DNA from: Haloarcula rubripromontorii
GTDB taxonomy: Archaea; Halobacteriota; Halobacteria; Halobacteriales; Haloarculaceae
Assembly (NCBI RefSeq): GCF_001280425.1
Contig: NZ_LIUF01000004.1
Location: 124,001-188,000, forward strand
Direction of reading: 5' to 3'
Length of the DNA: 64,000 nt
Every line of letters starts with the position of its first letter. Position 1 is the stretch's first letter. The position numbers were made by a program, and so were the translations under genes. Positions 16,202 to 25,008 of the stretch are shown piece after piece. The notes below the pieces were generated by a model, which was not told where the DNA came from, made no database searches, and saw only the letters and a list, made by a program, of their open reading frames with translations.

Positions 16202-17755
16202 ATGTCAGACACGGATAGTGGCGATGGGACTGAGATCGAGGAGATCTCTGGCCCAAATGTCGAAGCAATCGAGTTCTACGGCGGACGGTGGATGAGCGTT
16301 ATTCCCATAGCGCTGTTTATCCTGTGGGCGATTGTCCAGAGTGGCCTGTTCGGTATCGGGGATACGACTGGCCTTGTCGCGGGAATGCTCGTGGCGCTCA
16401 TCGTCGGGATGTTCTTCGCCAAAGGAGACTGGAAGAACTACGCGAACACCATCTTCGATGGGATGACGAAGCGAGTCGCCGCGACGGCAGTCGTCGCATG
16501 GCTCTGGGCAGGGATGTTCTCGAACACGCTCCAGGCAGGCGGCTTCGTCGGTGGACTCGTCTGGGCAGCGAACGCGGCCAACGTCGGGGGCGCACTGTTC
16601 CCAGCCGCCACGTTCATCCTCGCAGCGCTGTTCACGACCGGTATCGGCACCGGTTACGGCGCGGCAGTCGCGTTCTCGGCGCTTTTCTTCCCGGCCGGGA
16701 TCCTGCTCGGGGCGAACCCGGTGTTGCTGTTCGGTGCAATTCTCTCCGGGGCCGTCTTCGGGGACAACCTCGCGCCAGTCAGTGATACGACGATTGTGAG
16801 CGCAGTGACGCAGGACGCCGATATCGGCGGCGTCGTCGCGTCGCGGTTCAAGTACGCTGTTATTGCGGCGGTACTGGCGCTTGCGGCGTACATCTTCGCC
16901 GGAAACGCGATGGCCGGGCTCGACATCTCCCAGCAAGCACAGGACCTGTTCGTCCAGAACAGCGAACCAGCGGGACTGTTGCATCTCATCTCCATGCTCG
17001 TCGTCATCGTGACGGCAGTCATGGGCCGACACATTGTCGAAGCCATTTCGTGGGGACTTATCGTTGCGGTTGTCTTCAACGTCGTTTTCGATCTCGCACC
17101 GCTGAGTGACGTGTTGCTGTTCAAAGTTCCTGAAACGTCAGCAGCCGCGAGCTGGGCCGGTTCGCTCCCCATTGCCGAAGTGGTCGCGCCGCAAAACGCC
17201 GGCGTCACCGGCTCGATCTACAACGGTGCAGCCGGGTTCTTCCCGCTGATCGTTCTCGTATTGCTCATCGTCGCCGGATCGGAGATCATGATCCGCGGCG
17301 GTGGCTTCGAAGCGATACAGGAATGGCTCCTCGAAAATGTCGCAACGGGCGTCCGAAAAGCCGAGACGACGATGGTGGTCGGCACCGCCCTCGTCAACTC
17401 GATGATCACGATCAACACGGCGGCAGAGATCGCGATCGCGCCGTACATCGCCCGCATCGGCCAGCGGTACAACATCAACAGCTACCGCCGGGCGAATATC
17501 CTTGACGCGAACACCTCGGCGCTCGGGTACATCTTCCCGTGGGGCGGCGGCGTCCTCATCGGCTTCGCGACGCTACAGGGTCTCCCGGAGCAGTACGAGT
17601 GGTTCACCAGCGCGATGATTGTCAACCCCGTCCAGGTGTGGCCGTACGTCTTCCACGGCTGGTTCCTGTTCGGTGTGTTCCTCCTCTCCGCGCTGACCGG
17701 CTTTGGGCTTGAGTACACCACTGACCGCAAATCCAAGGATGTGACCCGTCTATGA
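16202..17755 (+). CDS. NhaC-family Na+/H+ antiporter or Na+-coupled amino-acid transporter
   Basis: 517 residues from the ATG at 16202 (MSDTDSGDG); an in-frame start at 16163 would add an unlikely 13-residue arm. About 12 hydrophobic helices. FGDNLAPVSDTTIVSA (residues about 185-200) is the NhaC-family signature with conserved Asp residues in the transport path, and INTAAEIAIAPYIARIG with DANTSALGYIFPWGGG is the second repeat counterpart. Family members exchange Na+ for H+ or take up solutes such as malate/lactate. The IclR regulator and downstream OCD-family enzyme suggest an organic, perhaps amino-acid, substrate. It overlaps the next gene by 4 bp. Confidence 0.9.
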   Translation: MSDTDSGDGTEIEEISGPNVEAIEFYGGRWMSVIPIALFILWAIVQSGLFGIGDTTGLVAGMLVALIVGMFFAKGDWKNYANTIFDGMTKRVAATAVVAWLWAGMFSNTLQAGGFVGGLVWAANAANVGGALFPAATFILAALFTTGIGTGYGAAVAFSALFFPAGILLGANPVLLFGAILSGAVFGDNLAPVSDTTIVSAVTQDADIGGVVASRFKYAVIAAVLALAAYIFAGNAMAGLDISQQAQDLFVQNSEPAGLLHLISMLVVIVTAVMGRHIVEAISWGLIVAVVFNVVFDLAPLSDVLLFKVPETSAAASWAGSLPIAEVVAPQNAGVTGSIYNGAAGFFPLIVLVLLIVAGSEIMIRGGGFEAIQEWLLENVATGVRKAETTMVVGTALVNSMITINTAAEIAIAPYIARIGQRYNINSYRRANILDANTSALGYIFPWGGGVLIGFATLQGLPEQYEWFTSAMIVNPVQVWPYVFHGWFLFGVFLLSALTGFGLEYTTDRKSKDVTRL

Positions 17756-18024
17756 GCATGCTCAGCAAGTTCCTCACCGGGATGTCCTTCCGGTCGACCA
17801 CGCCGACGTTCGAGGCGGGCGAAGAGATAGAAGTGTACGTCACGGAGTTCGACGAGGAATCCGGCGAACTGGTCGCACAGGTCGGCGAGACCCGCCTCTA
17901 CTTCGAAAACGGTGAGGCGGATATCGTCGGCTGTCGCGTGCTCGCAACGGTCGAATCGTTCGACGACGCCGAACACCGCGGCCGCGTCACTCACCGGAAG
18001 ACGCTGTCACAGGGGTCGTTCTAA
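17752..18024 (+). CDS. Small TRAM-like/OB-fold protein (DUF7513-like)
   Basis: 90 residues, translationally coupled to the transporter (ATGA overlap). After an amphipathic start MSMLSKFLTGMSFRST the rest forms one compact beta-rich domain (AGEEIEVYVTEFDEESGEL, QVGETRLYFENGEADIVGCR, VLATVESF) resembling TRAM/OB folds: two Gly-linked strand pairs and a final amphipathic strand. TRAM proteins bind RNA in archaea. Why one would be co-translated with a membrane transporter is unknown; it may be regulatory. The fold is inferred from pattern only. Confidence 0.75.
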   Translation: MSMLSKFLTGMSFRSTTPTFEAGEEIEVYVTEFDEESGELVAQVGETRLYFENGEADIVGCRVLATVESFDDAEHRGRVTHRKTLSQGSF

Positions 18025-18103
18025 CAGTGCCACAGAGAGCCGAACAGGGCAGCGAGTCAGTATAGCGCGACCGACGAAACTGATATAAGAGATTCACAGC
18101 ACT

Positions 18104-19117
18104 ATGAGCAATTCACTATATTCCACAGCACGACAGCACAACCAGACAACTATCGTTCCCAGTACGGACATCGAAGCGACCGTCGAGATGGCAGACCTCG
18201 TCCCGGCCATCGAAGCTGCATTCGCCGCATACGAAAACGACACGGCGCAGATGCCACCGAAGTCCTACATCGACCTGCCACAGCACAACGGGGACTTCCG
18301 GTCGATGCCGGCCTACCTCGAAACGGACGACTGGGAGGCGTCGGGCATCAAGTGGGTGAACGTCCACCCGGACAACCCCGACGAGTTCGACCTGCCGACC
18401 GTGATGGGGACGCTCGTGTACACGGACCCCGAGAGCGGCTTCCCGCTTGCCGTGATGGACGCGACGACGCTGACGATGAAGCGAACCGGTGCGGCCGCCG
18501 CCGTGGCGACGGACCACCTCGCTATCGAGGGGGCATCTTCGCTGGGTATCATCGGTGCCGGCGTCCAGTCCTACACGCAACTGGAGGCCATCTCGCAGGT
18601 GCGGCCGATCGAGTCCGTCGTCGTTAGCGACCTCGACGACGACCGCGTCCAGCGGTTTATCGACACCTTCGGCGACGAGTTCGACGTGCGAGCCGGCACA
18701 ATCTCAGAGGCCGCCCAGTGTGACGTCCTGTCGACGGTCACGCCAGTCGAAGACCCCATCGTCACGCTCGACGATCTCGGGGAGCACACCCACGTCAACG
18801 CCATGGGTGCCGACGCCGAAGGGAAGCAGGAACTCCACACCGAGGTCATCCGCGAGGCGACGCTTGTCATCGACGACTTTGAACAGACGACCCACTCCGG
18901 TGAGATAAACGTCCCCTGGAGTACGGGCGATATCGACGAGTCGGATATCGATGCCGAACTCGGCGAGATAGTCGTCGGGAACGCACCGGGCCGGGAGGAC
19001 CTGTCCGGGATTACCGTCTTCGACTCGACCGGGCTCGCGATTCAGGACATCGCTGCCGCACGCATCGTGTACGAATCGCTCGGAGACGACAGCGGACACC
19101 GCCTCGAAATGGTGTAA
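18104..19117 (+). CDS. Ornithine cyclodeaminase / mu-crystallin family enzyme (alanine-dehydrogenase-like)
   Basis: 337 residues. The substrate-binding part shows MPPKSYIDLP, GIKWVNVHPDNPDEFDLPTV and MKRTGAAAAVATDHLA; the Rossmann core starts with LGIIGAGVQSYTQLEA and VVVSDLDDDR. The end has VNAMGADAEGKQEL and VFDSTGLAIQDIAAA, all typical of OCD/mu-crystallin proteins. Members act as ornithine cyclodeaminase (proline plus ammonia), archaeal alanine dehydrogenase, or imine reductases, all NAD(P)-dependent. Being 79 bp downstream of the coupled transporter and TRAM-like genes, it is probably the metabolic enzyme for the imported compound. Confidence 0.9.
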   Translation: MSNSLYSTARQHNQTTIVPSTDIEATVEMADLVPAIEAAFAAYENDTAQMPPKSYIDLPQHNGDFRSMPAYLETDDWEASGIKWVNVHPDNPDEFDLPTVMGTLVYTDPESGFPLAVMDATTLTMKRTGAAAAVATDHLAIEGASSLGIIGAGVQSYTQLEAISQVRPIESVVVSDLDDDRVQRFIDTFGDEFDVRAGTISEAAQCDVLSTVTPVEDPIVTLDDLGEHTHVNAMGADAEGKQELHTEVIREATLVIDDFEQTTHSGEINVPWSTGDIDESDIDAELGEIVVGNAPGREDLSGITVFDSTGLAIQDIAAARIVYESLGDDSGHRLEMV

Positions 19118-19232
19118 GCACGCTGGTCTACAGCACTGGTAGTCGCTCCACAGTGGGTATCGAGTGACGCAGTGTCGATGTGGCACACAGTTGCGGCCCG
19201 GGACATTTGTATAGGCCCTGCCATGAGCGGGT

Positions 19233-20192
19233 ATGCGACGCGTCATCATCGACACGGATACCGCGGGCGACGACACACAGGCAATCTTGCTTTCCTGTCT
19301 CAGTGACCGGGTTACCGTCGACGCAATCACGGTCGTCGCCGGCAACGTTCCATTCGACAGAGAAGTCGAGAACGCGAAGTATACGCTCGAAATCGCCGAT
19401 TCACTCGACGTGCCCGTCTACGAAGGGGCGAGACAGCCACTTATCAAGGAGTTCGAACATGCGACGTATATCCACGGCGAAGACGGCCTTGGCGGCGACC
19501 TGTTTCCCGAAACCGACATCGAATCAGCGACGGGATTTGGTCCCGACGAAATCGTCGCCCGCTGTCGGGCGGCCCCGGGTGAAATCACGCTGCTCTGTAT
19601 CGGCCCGCTGACCAATCTGGCGCTGGCGTACGCCCGCGAGCCAGACCTGCCAGACCTCGTCGATGAAGTGTGGGTGATGGGCGGGAACGTCAACTGTGAG
19701 GGGAACGTCACCCCCGCCGCGGAGTTCAATCTGTGGGTCGACCCCGATGCTGCCAAGCGCGTGTTCGACGCTTTCGAGGTGACGCTCGTCGACTGGGGCG
19801 TGTGCCTTCGGGACGCGGTGTTTGGTGCCGCTGAGTTCGAGATGGTATCGACGCTCGACACTGAACTGGCGTCGTTCTTCGAGTCAGTAACCGAGCAGGC
19901 CCGAGCGTTCAACAGCGAGGAGTCCGACGACCCCGGATGGACGGCACTCCCGGACAGCGTCACCGCCGCGCTGCTTGCGTATCCGGAACTTCGAGAGGCG
20001 GTGTCGACGTATCACGTCGCGGTGGATGACCGCGAGGGGCTCACCCGCGGGTACACCAGCGTCGACGTCAACGGTGTGACCGACGGCGACCCGAACACCC
20101 ACGTCGTAGAGTCCGTCGACAGTGACGCCTTCCAGTCACTCATGTACTCACTGCTCCAATCTCGGGACCCTGACAGCGGTATCGCCGAGTGA
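19233..20192 (+). CDS. Inosine-uridine-type nucleoside hydrolase
   Basis: 319 residues. DTDTAGDDTQA at residues 8-18 is the Ca2+-binding Asp cluster of nucleoside hydrolases (usual DTDPGxDDA), ITLLCIGPLTNLALA and WVMGGNVNCEGNVTPAAEFNL supply the ribose-binding Asn/Glu/Asn residues, and the late Asp is in the FNLWVDPDAA region. It hydrolyses the N-glycosidic bond of ribonucleosides, releasing base and ribose. The usual second-shell Pro-Gly of DTDPG is Thr-Ala here. A TATA-like TTGTATAG at 19207-19214 suggests its own promoter. Confidence 0.92.
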   Translation: MRRVIIDTDTAGDDTQAILLSCLSDRVTVDAITVVAGNVPFDREVENAKYTLEIADSLDVPVYEGARQPLIKEFEHATYIHGEDGLGGDLFPETDIESATGFGPDEIVARCRAAPGEITLLCIGPLTNLALAYAREPDLPDLVDEVWVMGGNVNCEGNVTPAAEFNLWVDPDAAKRVFDAFEVTLVDWGVCLRDAVFGAAEFEMVSTLDTELASFFESVTEQARAFNSEESDDPGWTALPDSVTAALLAYPELREAVSTYHVAVDDREGLTRGYTSVDVNGVTDGDPNTHVVESVDSDAFQSLMYSLLQSRDPDSGIAE

Positions 20193-20322
20193 GTCAGGAG
20201 CAGAGGCGAATACGAGAGTAACGGACGGTGTGTCGTCGTTGTCGCTGTGTGAGACTGTGGCACCAGTCCCGGTGTCGCGTGTCGTCCATGGTTTTTACTG
20301 GGGGCCGGGGGCATGTCGGGGT

Positions 20323-21405
20323 ATGACGCTTACAGACCGTCTCGACCAGTACCTCCGGACAGCGGGGCTCGAAGCCGTCTGGTTTGCCCGACCGAACTCC
20401 TTCGCGTGGCTCACCGGGGGTGGCGACAACGTCGTTGACCGGGAGGTCGGCGTCGGCGTCGCCGCCGCGGGCTACGACGGCGACGAGATACGGGTCGTCA
20501 CCGACAACATCGAAGCGCCGCGGCTCCGCGACGAGGAACTCGACAGCGACGTGCCCGTCGAGACGTTCGACTGGCACGCGGAGTCGCTGGCCGAAGCCGT
20601 CGCTGAAGCGAGTCCGACCCCAGCGGCGGCTGATTTCGATGTCTCCGGCTTCGAATCAGTTGACGCCACGCAGCTCCGCCAGCCACTGACCGAAGCCCAG
20701 GTTGAACAGTGCCGCGAACTCGCGCGGGACACGGCCGAAGCAGTCGAGGCTGTCGCGCGGAACGTCGAGCCGTCGCACACCGAACTCGATGTGACCGCGG
20801 TGGTCCGACAGAAGCTCGAAGGCCGGGGCATCGCCACACCGGTCGTACTCGTCGGCAGTGCCGAGCGGGCACAATCTTACCGTCATTACACCCCGACTGA
20901 CACTGAACTCGGTGACTATGCGCTCGTGTCGGTGACCGTCGAGCGGAACGGCCTCCACGTCAGCACCACCCGGGCGGTCGCGTTCGACCCGCCGGAGTGG
21001 CTCATGGAGCGCACCCACGAGGCTGCCCGCGTCGAAACCACTGCGCTGGCCGCGACACAGGCGGCTGGCCAGGATGGCGGCACGGCGGGCGACGTGTTCG
21101 AGGCGATTCAGGACGCCTACGCTGAGGTCGGCTGGGAGGGCGAGTGGCAGAATCATCATCAGGGCGGCGCGACAGGCTTCGCGGGCCGCGAATGGATTGC
21201 CACGCCCGGACATGAGGGCGAGGTCGCGCTGCCACACGGGTACGCCTGGAATCCGACTATTGCCGGCACGAAGAGCGAAGACACGTATCTCATCTCTGGT
21301 GACGACATCGAACTGCTGTCCGGGACCGGCGACTGGCCGACTGAGACGGTTTCGGCGGTCGGCTACGACCTCGAACTCCCGCGACACACGGTGCTGGAAC
21401 TGTAG
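20323..21405 (+). CDS. M24/creatinase-fold protein lacking the metal-ligand aspartates
   Basis: I take the ATG at 20323 (MTLTDRLDQYL), giving 360 residues; the longer open frame to 20122 overlaps the nucleoside hydrolase and looks non-coding. Residues 1-125 resemble the N-terminal creatinase/prolidase domain (AVWFARPNSFAWLTGG), and 126-360 the pita-bread domain (LTEAQVEQCRELARDTAEAVEAV, NHHQGGATGF as the GHGIG-like His loop). At the strand where metal M24 peptidases have the first Asp ligand, this protein reads YALVSVTVERNGLHVSTTRA, without the Asp pair. It may be a metal-independent hydrolase like creatinase, or a pseudoenzyme. Confidence 0.8.
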   Translation: MTLTDRLDQYLRTAGLEAVWFARPNSFAWLTGGGDNVVDREVGVGVAAAGYDGDEIRVVTDNIEAPRLRDEELDSDVPVETFDWHAESLAEAVAEASPTPAAADFDVSGFESVDATQLRQPLTEAQVEQCRELARDTAEAVEAVARNVEPSHTELDVTAVVRQKLEGRGIATPVVLVGSAERAQSYRHYTPTDTELGDYALVSVTVERNGLHVSTTRAVAFDPPEWLMERTHEAARVETTALAATQAAGQDGGTAGDVFEAIQDAYAEVGWEGEWQNHHQGGATGFAGREWIATPGHEGEVALPHGYAWNPTIAGTKSEDTYLISGDDIELLSGTGDWPTETVSAVGYDLELPRHTVLEL

Positions 21406-21440
21406 CGGTACCGGGGCCGTTCAGCCCTGACGAGTGGTTT

Positions 21441-21475
21441 ACAACAGGTGTTGTATGAATCCGTGGGTTTAAGGA
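21441..21475 (+). promoter_or_regulatory. Palindromic operator and TATA box of the alpha-glucosidase operon
   Basis: TACAACAGGTGTTGTA (21441-21456) is a perfect 7+2+7 inverted repeat. GGTTTAAGG (21467-21475) is a TATA-like box centred 27 bp before the ATG at 21498. A site just upstream of BRE/TATA usually suits an activator, for example a TrmB-type sugar regulator; the regulator is not encoded nearby. Confidence 0.55.
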
Positions 21476-21497
21476 ACGGCTCAGGCTACCCCTGTGT

Positions 21498-23207
21498 ATG
21501 ACCGCAGCGCGCGCCTGGTGGAAGGAAGCGGTCGTCTACCAGATTTATCCACAGAGCTTCAACGACAGCGACGGCGACGGCGTCGGCGACCTGCAGGGCG
21601 TCATCGAGCGCCTGGATTACGTCGCCGACCTCGGCGTCGACGTCATCTGGCTCAACCCCGTGTACCAGTCGCCACAGGTCGACAACGGCTACGACATCAG
21701 TGACTACCGGGCCATCCACGAGGCGTACGGCACGCTGGAAGACTGGGAGGAACTGCTGGACGAAATTCACGCCCGGGACATGCGGCTCGTCATGGACCTC
21801 GTCGTCAACCACACCTCCGACGACCACGAGTGGTTCCAGCGCTCGCGCCGGGACGAGGAGGGCTACCGCGACTACTACATCTGGCGCGAGGGCGGCACCG
21901 ACGCGGACGTCGACCCCGTGCCCCCGAACAACTGGACCACCGGCTTCGGCGGATCGGCCTGGACCTACGACGAACAGGTCGAGGCTCAGTACCTCCACCT
22001 GTTTCACGAACGCCAGCCCGACCTGAACTGGGAGAACCCCGACGTCCGCTCAGATGTCTACGAGATGATAGAGTGGTGGCTGGCGAAGGGCATCGACGGC
22101 TTCCGGATGGACGTTATCAACCTGATCTCCAAGCCGGAGGGCCTGCCCGACGGCGACCCGGACGAGGGGTGGGTCGGCATCGAGCAGTTCGCTAACGGCC
22201 CTCGGACACAGGAGTTCCTCGAAGAGATGGCCGCCGAGACGTTCGACAACTACGACTCGATGACGGTCGGTGAGTGCGTCGACATCGACGTCGACACCGC
22301 CGGCGACTACGTCAGCGCCGACGGCCCGCTGGACATGGTGTTTCACTTCGAGCACATGCTCCTCGACCAACAGGAAGGGTGGTGGACTATCGAAGACTGG
22401 TCGCTGCCCGAGCTGAAGTCGGTGATGGCCGAGTGGCAGACCGAACTCGACGGCTGGAACACCGTCTACCTGGGCAACCACGACCAGCCCCGAATCGTCT
22501 CCCGCTTCGGCGACGACGGGGCGTACCGCGAGGAGTCGGCCACGCTGCTGGCGACGTTCCTGCTCACGCATCAGGGAACGCCGTTCCTGTTCCAGGGCGA
22601 CGAGATCGGGATGACGAACTGCCCATGGGAATCGGTCGAGGAGATCCGGGACGCAGACGCGTCCAACCGCGTCGAACTCGCCCTTGAGTCGGGCGATATC
22701 GACAGCTACGACGAGGCACGCGACGTTGTCGAGTTCCGCTCGCGGGACAACGCCCGGACGCCGATGCAGTGGGACGACTCCCGGAACGCCGGCTTCACCG
22801 ACGGCGACCCCTGGATAAAGGTCAATCCGAACTACGAGGAGGTGAACGTCGCTGCGGCCGAAGCACGCGAGGACGGGATTCTCTCGTACTACAGGGACCT
22901 CATCGACCTGCGGAGCGATCTAGACGTACTCGTGTACGGCGACTACGAACTATTACTGCCCGACCACGAGACGGTGTACGCCTATCGGCGCACGCTCGAC
23001 GACCCGGCGGCCGATATCGACGACGTGCTGGTCGTTTTGAACGTCTCACCGACGGCCACGCGCATCTCGGTCCCGGTCGAAGCCGAGGCAACACCGCTGT
23101 TCGGGAACGAACTGGACGCGGCGGCCGAATCCGGCAGCCACGACGGCACGGACCTGGAACTGCAGCCGTACGAAGCGCGCCTCTACGAACTTTCAGAACA
23201 ACAATGA
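21498..23207 (+). CDS. GH13 alpha-glucosidase (oligo-1,6-glucosidase-like), copy 1
   Basis: 569 residues. The GH13 (alpha/beta)8 barrel is complete: YQIYPQSFNDSDGDGVGDL, region I DLVVNHTSD, region II GFRMDVINLISK with the nucleophile Asp, region III MTVGECVD with the acid/base Glu, region IV YLGNHDQPR with the transition-state Asp. A C-terminal beta domain ends YEARLYEL. It should release glucose from alpha-1,4/1,6 oligosaccharides; no signal peptide, so it is cytoplasmic. The N-terminus and QPR after HD resemble oligo-1,6-glucosidase, trehalose-6-phosphate hydrolase and halophilic alpha-glucosidases. It overlaps the next gene by 4 bp and a leaderless promoter precedes it. Confidence 0.94.
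   Translation: MTAARAWWKEAVVYQIYPQSFNDSDGDGVGDLQGVIERLDYVADLGVDVIWLNPVYQSPQVDNGYDISDYRAIHEAYGTLEDWEELLDEIHARDMRLVMDLVVNHTSDDHEWFQRSRRDEEGYRDYYIWREGGTDADVDPVPPNNWTTGFGGSAWTYDEQVEAQYLHLFHERQPDLNWENPDVRSDVYEMIEWWLAKGIDGFRMDVINLISKPEGLPDGDPDEGWVGIEQFANGPRTQEFLEEMAAETFDNYDSMTVGECVDIDVDTAGDYVSADGPLDMVFHFEHMLLDQQEGWWTIEDWSLPELKSVMAEWQTELDGWNTVYLGNHDQPRIVSRFGDDGAYREESATLLATFLLTHQGTPFLFQGDEIGMTNCPWESVEEIRDADASNRVELALESGDIDSYDEARDVVEFRSRDNARTPMQWDDSRNAGFTDGDPWIKVNPNYEEVNVAAAEAREDGILSYYRDLIDLRSDLDVLVYGDYELLLPDHETVYAYRRTLDDPAADIDDVLVVLNVSPTATRISVPVEAEATPLFGNELDAAAESGSHDGTDLELQPYEARLYELSEQQ
22746..22831 (+). repeat. 86-bp segment identical to 24488-24573
   Basis: Within the first alpha-glucosidase, 86 consecutive bases match the second gene exactly, including all third codon positions, while flanking regions differ at many synonymous sites. 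Confidence 0.85.
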
Positions 23208-24928
23208 TGTCATCGCAGATGCTTTCCGACGGTGAACTGGACCGCGAATGGTGGAAAGAAGCAGTCGTCTATCAGATTTACCCACGCAGTTTTAGCGATA
23301 GCGACGGCGACGGCGTCGGCGACCTGCAAGGCATTATCGACCGACTGGACCACGTCGCCGACCTCGGCGTCGACGTCATCTGGCTCAACCCGGTCTATGA
23401 CTCTCCACAGGAAGACAACGGCTACGACATCAGCGATTATCAGACTATCTACGATGAGTTCGGAACGATGGCCGACTGGGAAGCGCTGCTCGCGGAAGTC
23501 CACGACCGTGATATGCGGCTCGTCATGGACCTCGTTGTCAATCACACGTCGGACCAACACGAGTGGTTCCAGAAGTCCCGACAGCGCGACCCGGAGTACG
23601 AGGACTACTACATCTGGCGTGAGGGCGGCACTGACGCGGACGGCGAGCCCGTGCCGCCGAACAACTGGGAGTCCTTTTTCGGGGGCTCCGCCTGGGAGTT
23701 CGACGCGGAGCGCGGCGAGTACTACCTCCACCTGTACGACACCTCACAGCCGGACCTGAACTGGCGTACCGACGCCGTTCGACAGGATGTCTTCGACACT
23801 ATCGAGTGGTGGCTGGAGAAGGGCATCGACGGCTTCCGGATGGACGTCATCAACCTCCTGTCGAAAGTCGAGGGCCTGCCCGACGGCGACCCGGACAGCG
23901 AATGGATCGGCTCCGAGCATTTCATCAACGGGCCGGAGCTGTCGTCGTATCTGACGGCACTAGACGAGTCAGTGCTGTCGAACTACGACGTGATGACCGT
24001 CGGCGAGATGCCACAGCTCACCGTCGAATCGGCTCGGGAGTACGCTGGTACAGACGGCCCGCTGGACATGGCGTTTCACTTCCAGCACACGAAACTCGAC
24101 TACGACGACGGCGAGCGGTGGTCGGTCGGCGACTGGAGCCTGCCGGAGCTGAAAACCATCGTCGACCGCTGGCAGGACGGGCTGGCCGAGGACGGCTGGA
24201 ACACGCTGTACTGGGAGAACCACGACCAGCCGCGGAGCGTCTCCCGCTACGGCGACCCCGAGAACTACCGCCGGGAATCCGCGACGCTGCTCGGGACGTT
24301 CGTCCTTACGCTCCGTGGCACGCCCTACATCTACCAGGGGCAAGAACTCGGGATGACCAACGCCGACTGGGAGACGATGGACGACCTCCGAGACGTGGAC
24401 GCCATCAACCACGCGCGGGAACTACTCGAGCGAAACGATGTCGAGGACTACGAGGACGTGAAAGACGTGGTCGGCTACCGGACCCGCGACAACGCCCGGA
24501 CGCCGATGCAGTGGGACGACTCCCGGAACGCCGGCTTCACCGACGGCGACCCCTGGATAAAGGTCAATCCGAATTACAGGGATATCAACGCCGCTGCCCA
24601 GCGAACGGATGTGGACTCCGTCTACAACTACTACCGGCGACTCATCCAGTTGCGCTCCGACAGGGACGTGCTGGTGTACGGAGACTACACCGACTTACTT
24701 CCCGACCACGAAACCGTCTTCGCGTTCACGCGGTCGCTGTCGACGGACGCGGGAACCGAGCGGGTTCTGGTCGTCCTACACTTCGATGACGGGAGGCAAA
24801 CGGTTTCGCTCCCGGTCGAGTTTGCCGATGCGACGCTGCTTGCGGGCAATTACGACCGCGACGACGCGGATCCGGAAACGGTGACGCTTGCGCCGTACGA
24901 GGCTCGCGTCTACGAGCTATTCGACTGA
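23204..24928 (+). CDS. GH13 alpha-glucosidase, copy 2 (tandem paralogue)
   Basis: 574 residues from the ATG at 23204 (or 23207), in an ATGATG that overlaps the first gene's stop; the frame stays open upstream to 22769 but only as an antisense-like artefact of copy 1. Catalytic regions match copy 1: DLVVNHTSD, GFRMDVINLLSK, MTVGEMPQL and YWENHDQPR. Differences at substrate-facing spots (ECVD versus EMPQ, LGNHD versus WENHD) suggest a different linkage or chain-length preference. Cytoplasmic. Translational coupling implies the two enzymes are made together and act on related substrates. Confidence 0.94.
   Translation: MMSSQMLSDGELDREWWKEAVVYQIYPRSFSDSDGDGVGDLQGIIDRLDHVADLGVDVIWLNPVYDSPQEDNGYDISDYQTIYDEFGTMADWEALLAEVHDRDMRLVMDLVVNHTSDQHEWFQKSRQRDPEYEDYYIWREGGTDADGEPVPPNNWESFFGGSAWEFDAERGEYYLHLYDTSQPDLNWRTDAVRQDVFDTIEWWLEKGIDGFRMDVINLLSKVEGLPDGDPDSEWIGSEHFINGPELSSYLTALDESVLSNYDVMTVGEMPQLTVESAREYAGTDGPLDMAFHFQHTKLDYDDGERWSVGDWSLPELKTIVDRWQDGLAEDGWNTLYWENHDQPRSVSRYGDPENYRRESATLLGTFVLTLRGTPYIYQGQELGMTNADWETMDDLRDVDAINHARELLERNDVEDYEDVKDVVGYRTRDNARTPMQWDDSRNAGFTDGDPWIKVNPNYRDINAAAQRTDVDSVYNYYRRLIQLRSDRDVLVYGDYTDLLPDHETVFAFTRSLSTDAGTERVLVVLHFDDGRQTVSLPVEFADATLLAGNYDRDDADPETVTLAPYEARVYELFD
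24488..24573 (+). repeat. 86-bp segment identical to 22746-22831
   Basis: The partner of the identical block in copy 1, separated by 1742 bp in the same orientation; encodes the conserved RDNARTPMQW region. Confidence 0.85.
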
Positions 24929-25008
24929 ACACCGTCGCCCCGGCGCACTCCCACCGCAACGGTCGTCGCGAGGCACAGATTCAAGACGCATCCGTCACCA
25001 GCAGTGGT

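Noticed and set aside
22769-23203. N-terminal extension of the second alpha-glucosidase
   Set aside because: Overlaps the first glucosidase in another frame and is Arg-rich; GH13 homology begins only after the ATGATG at 23204.
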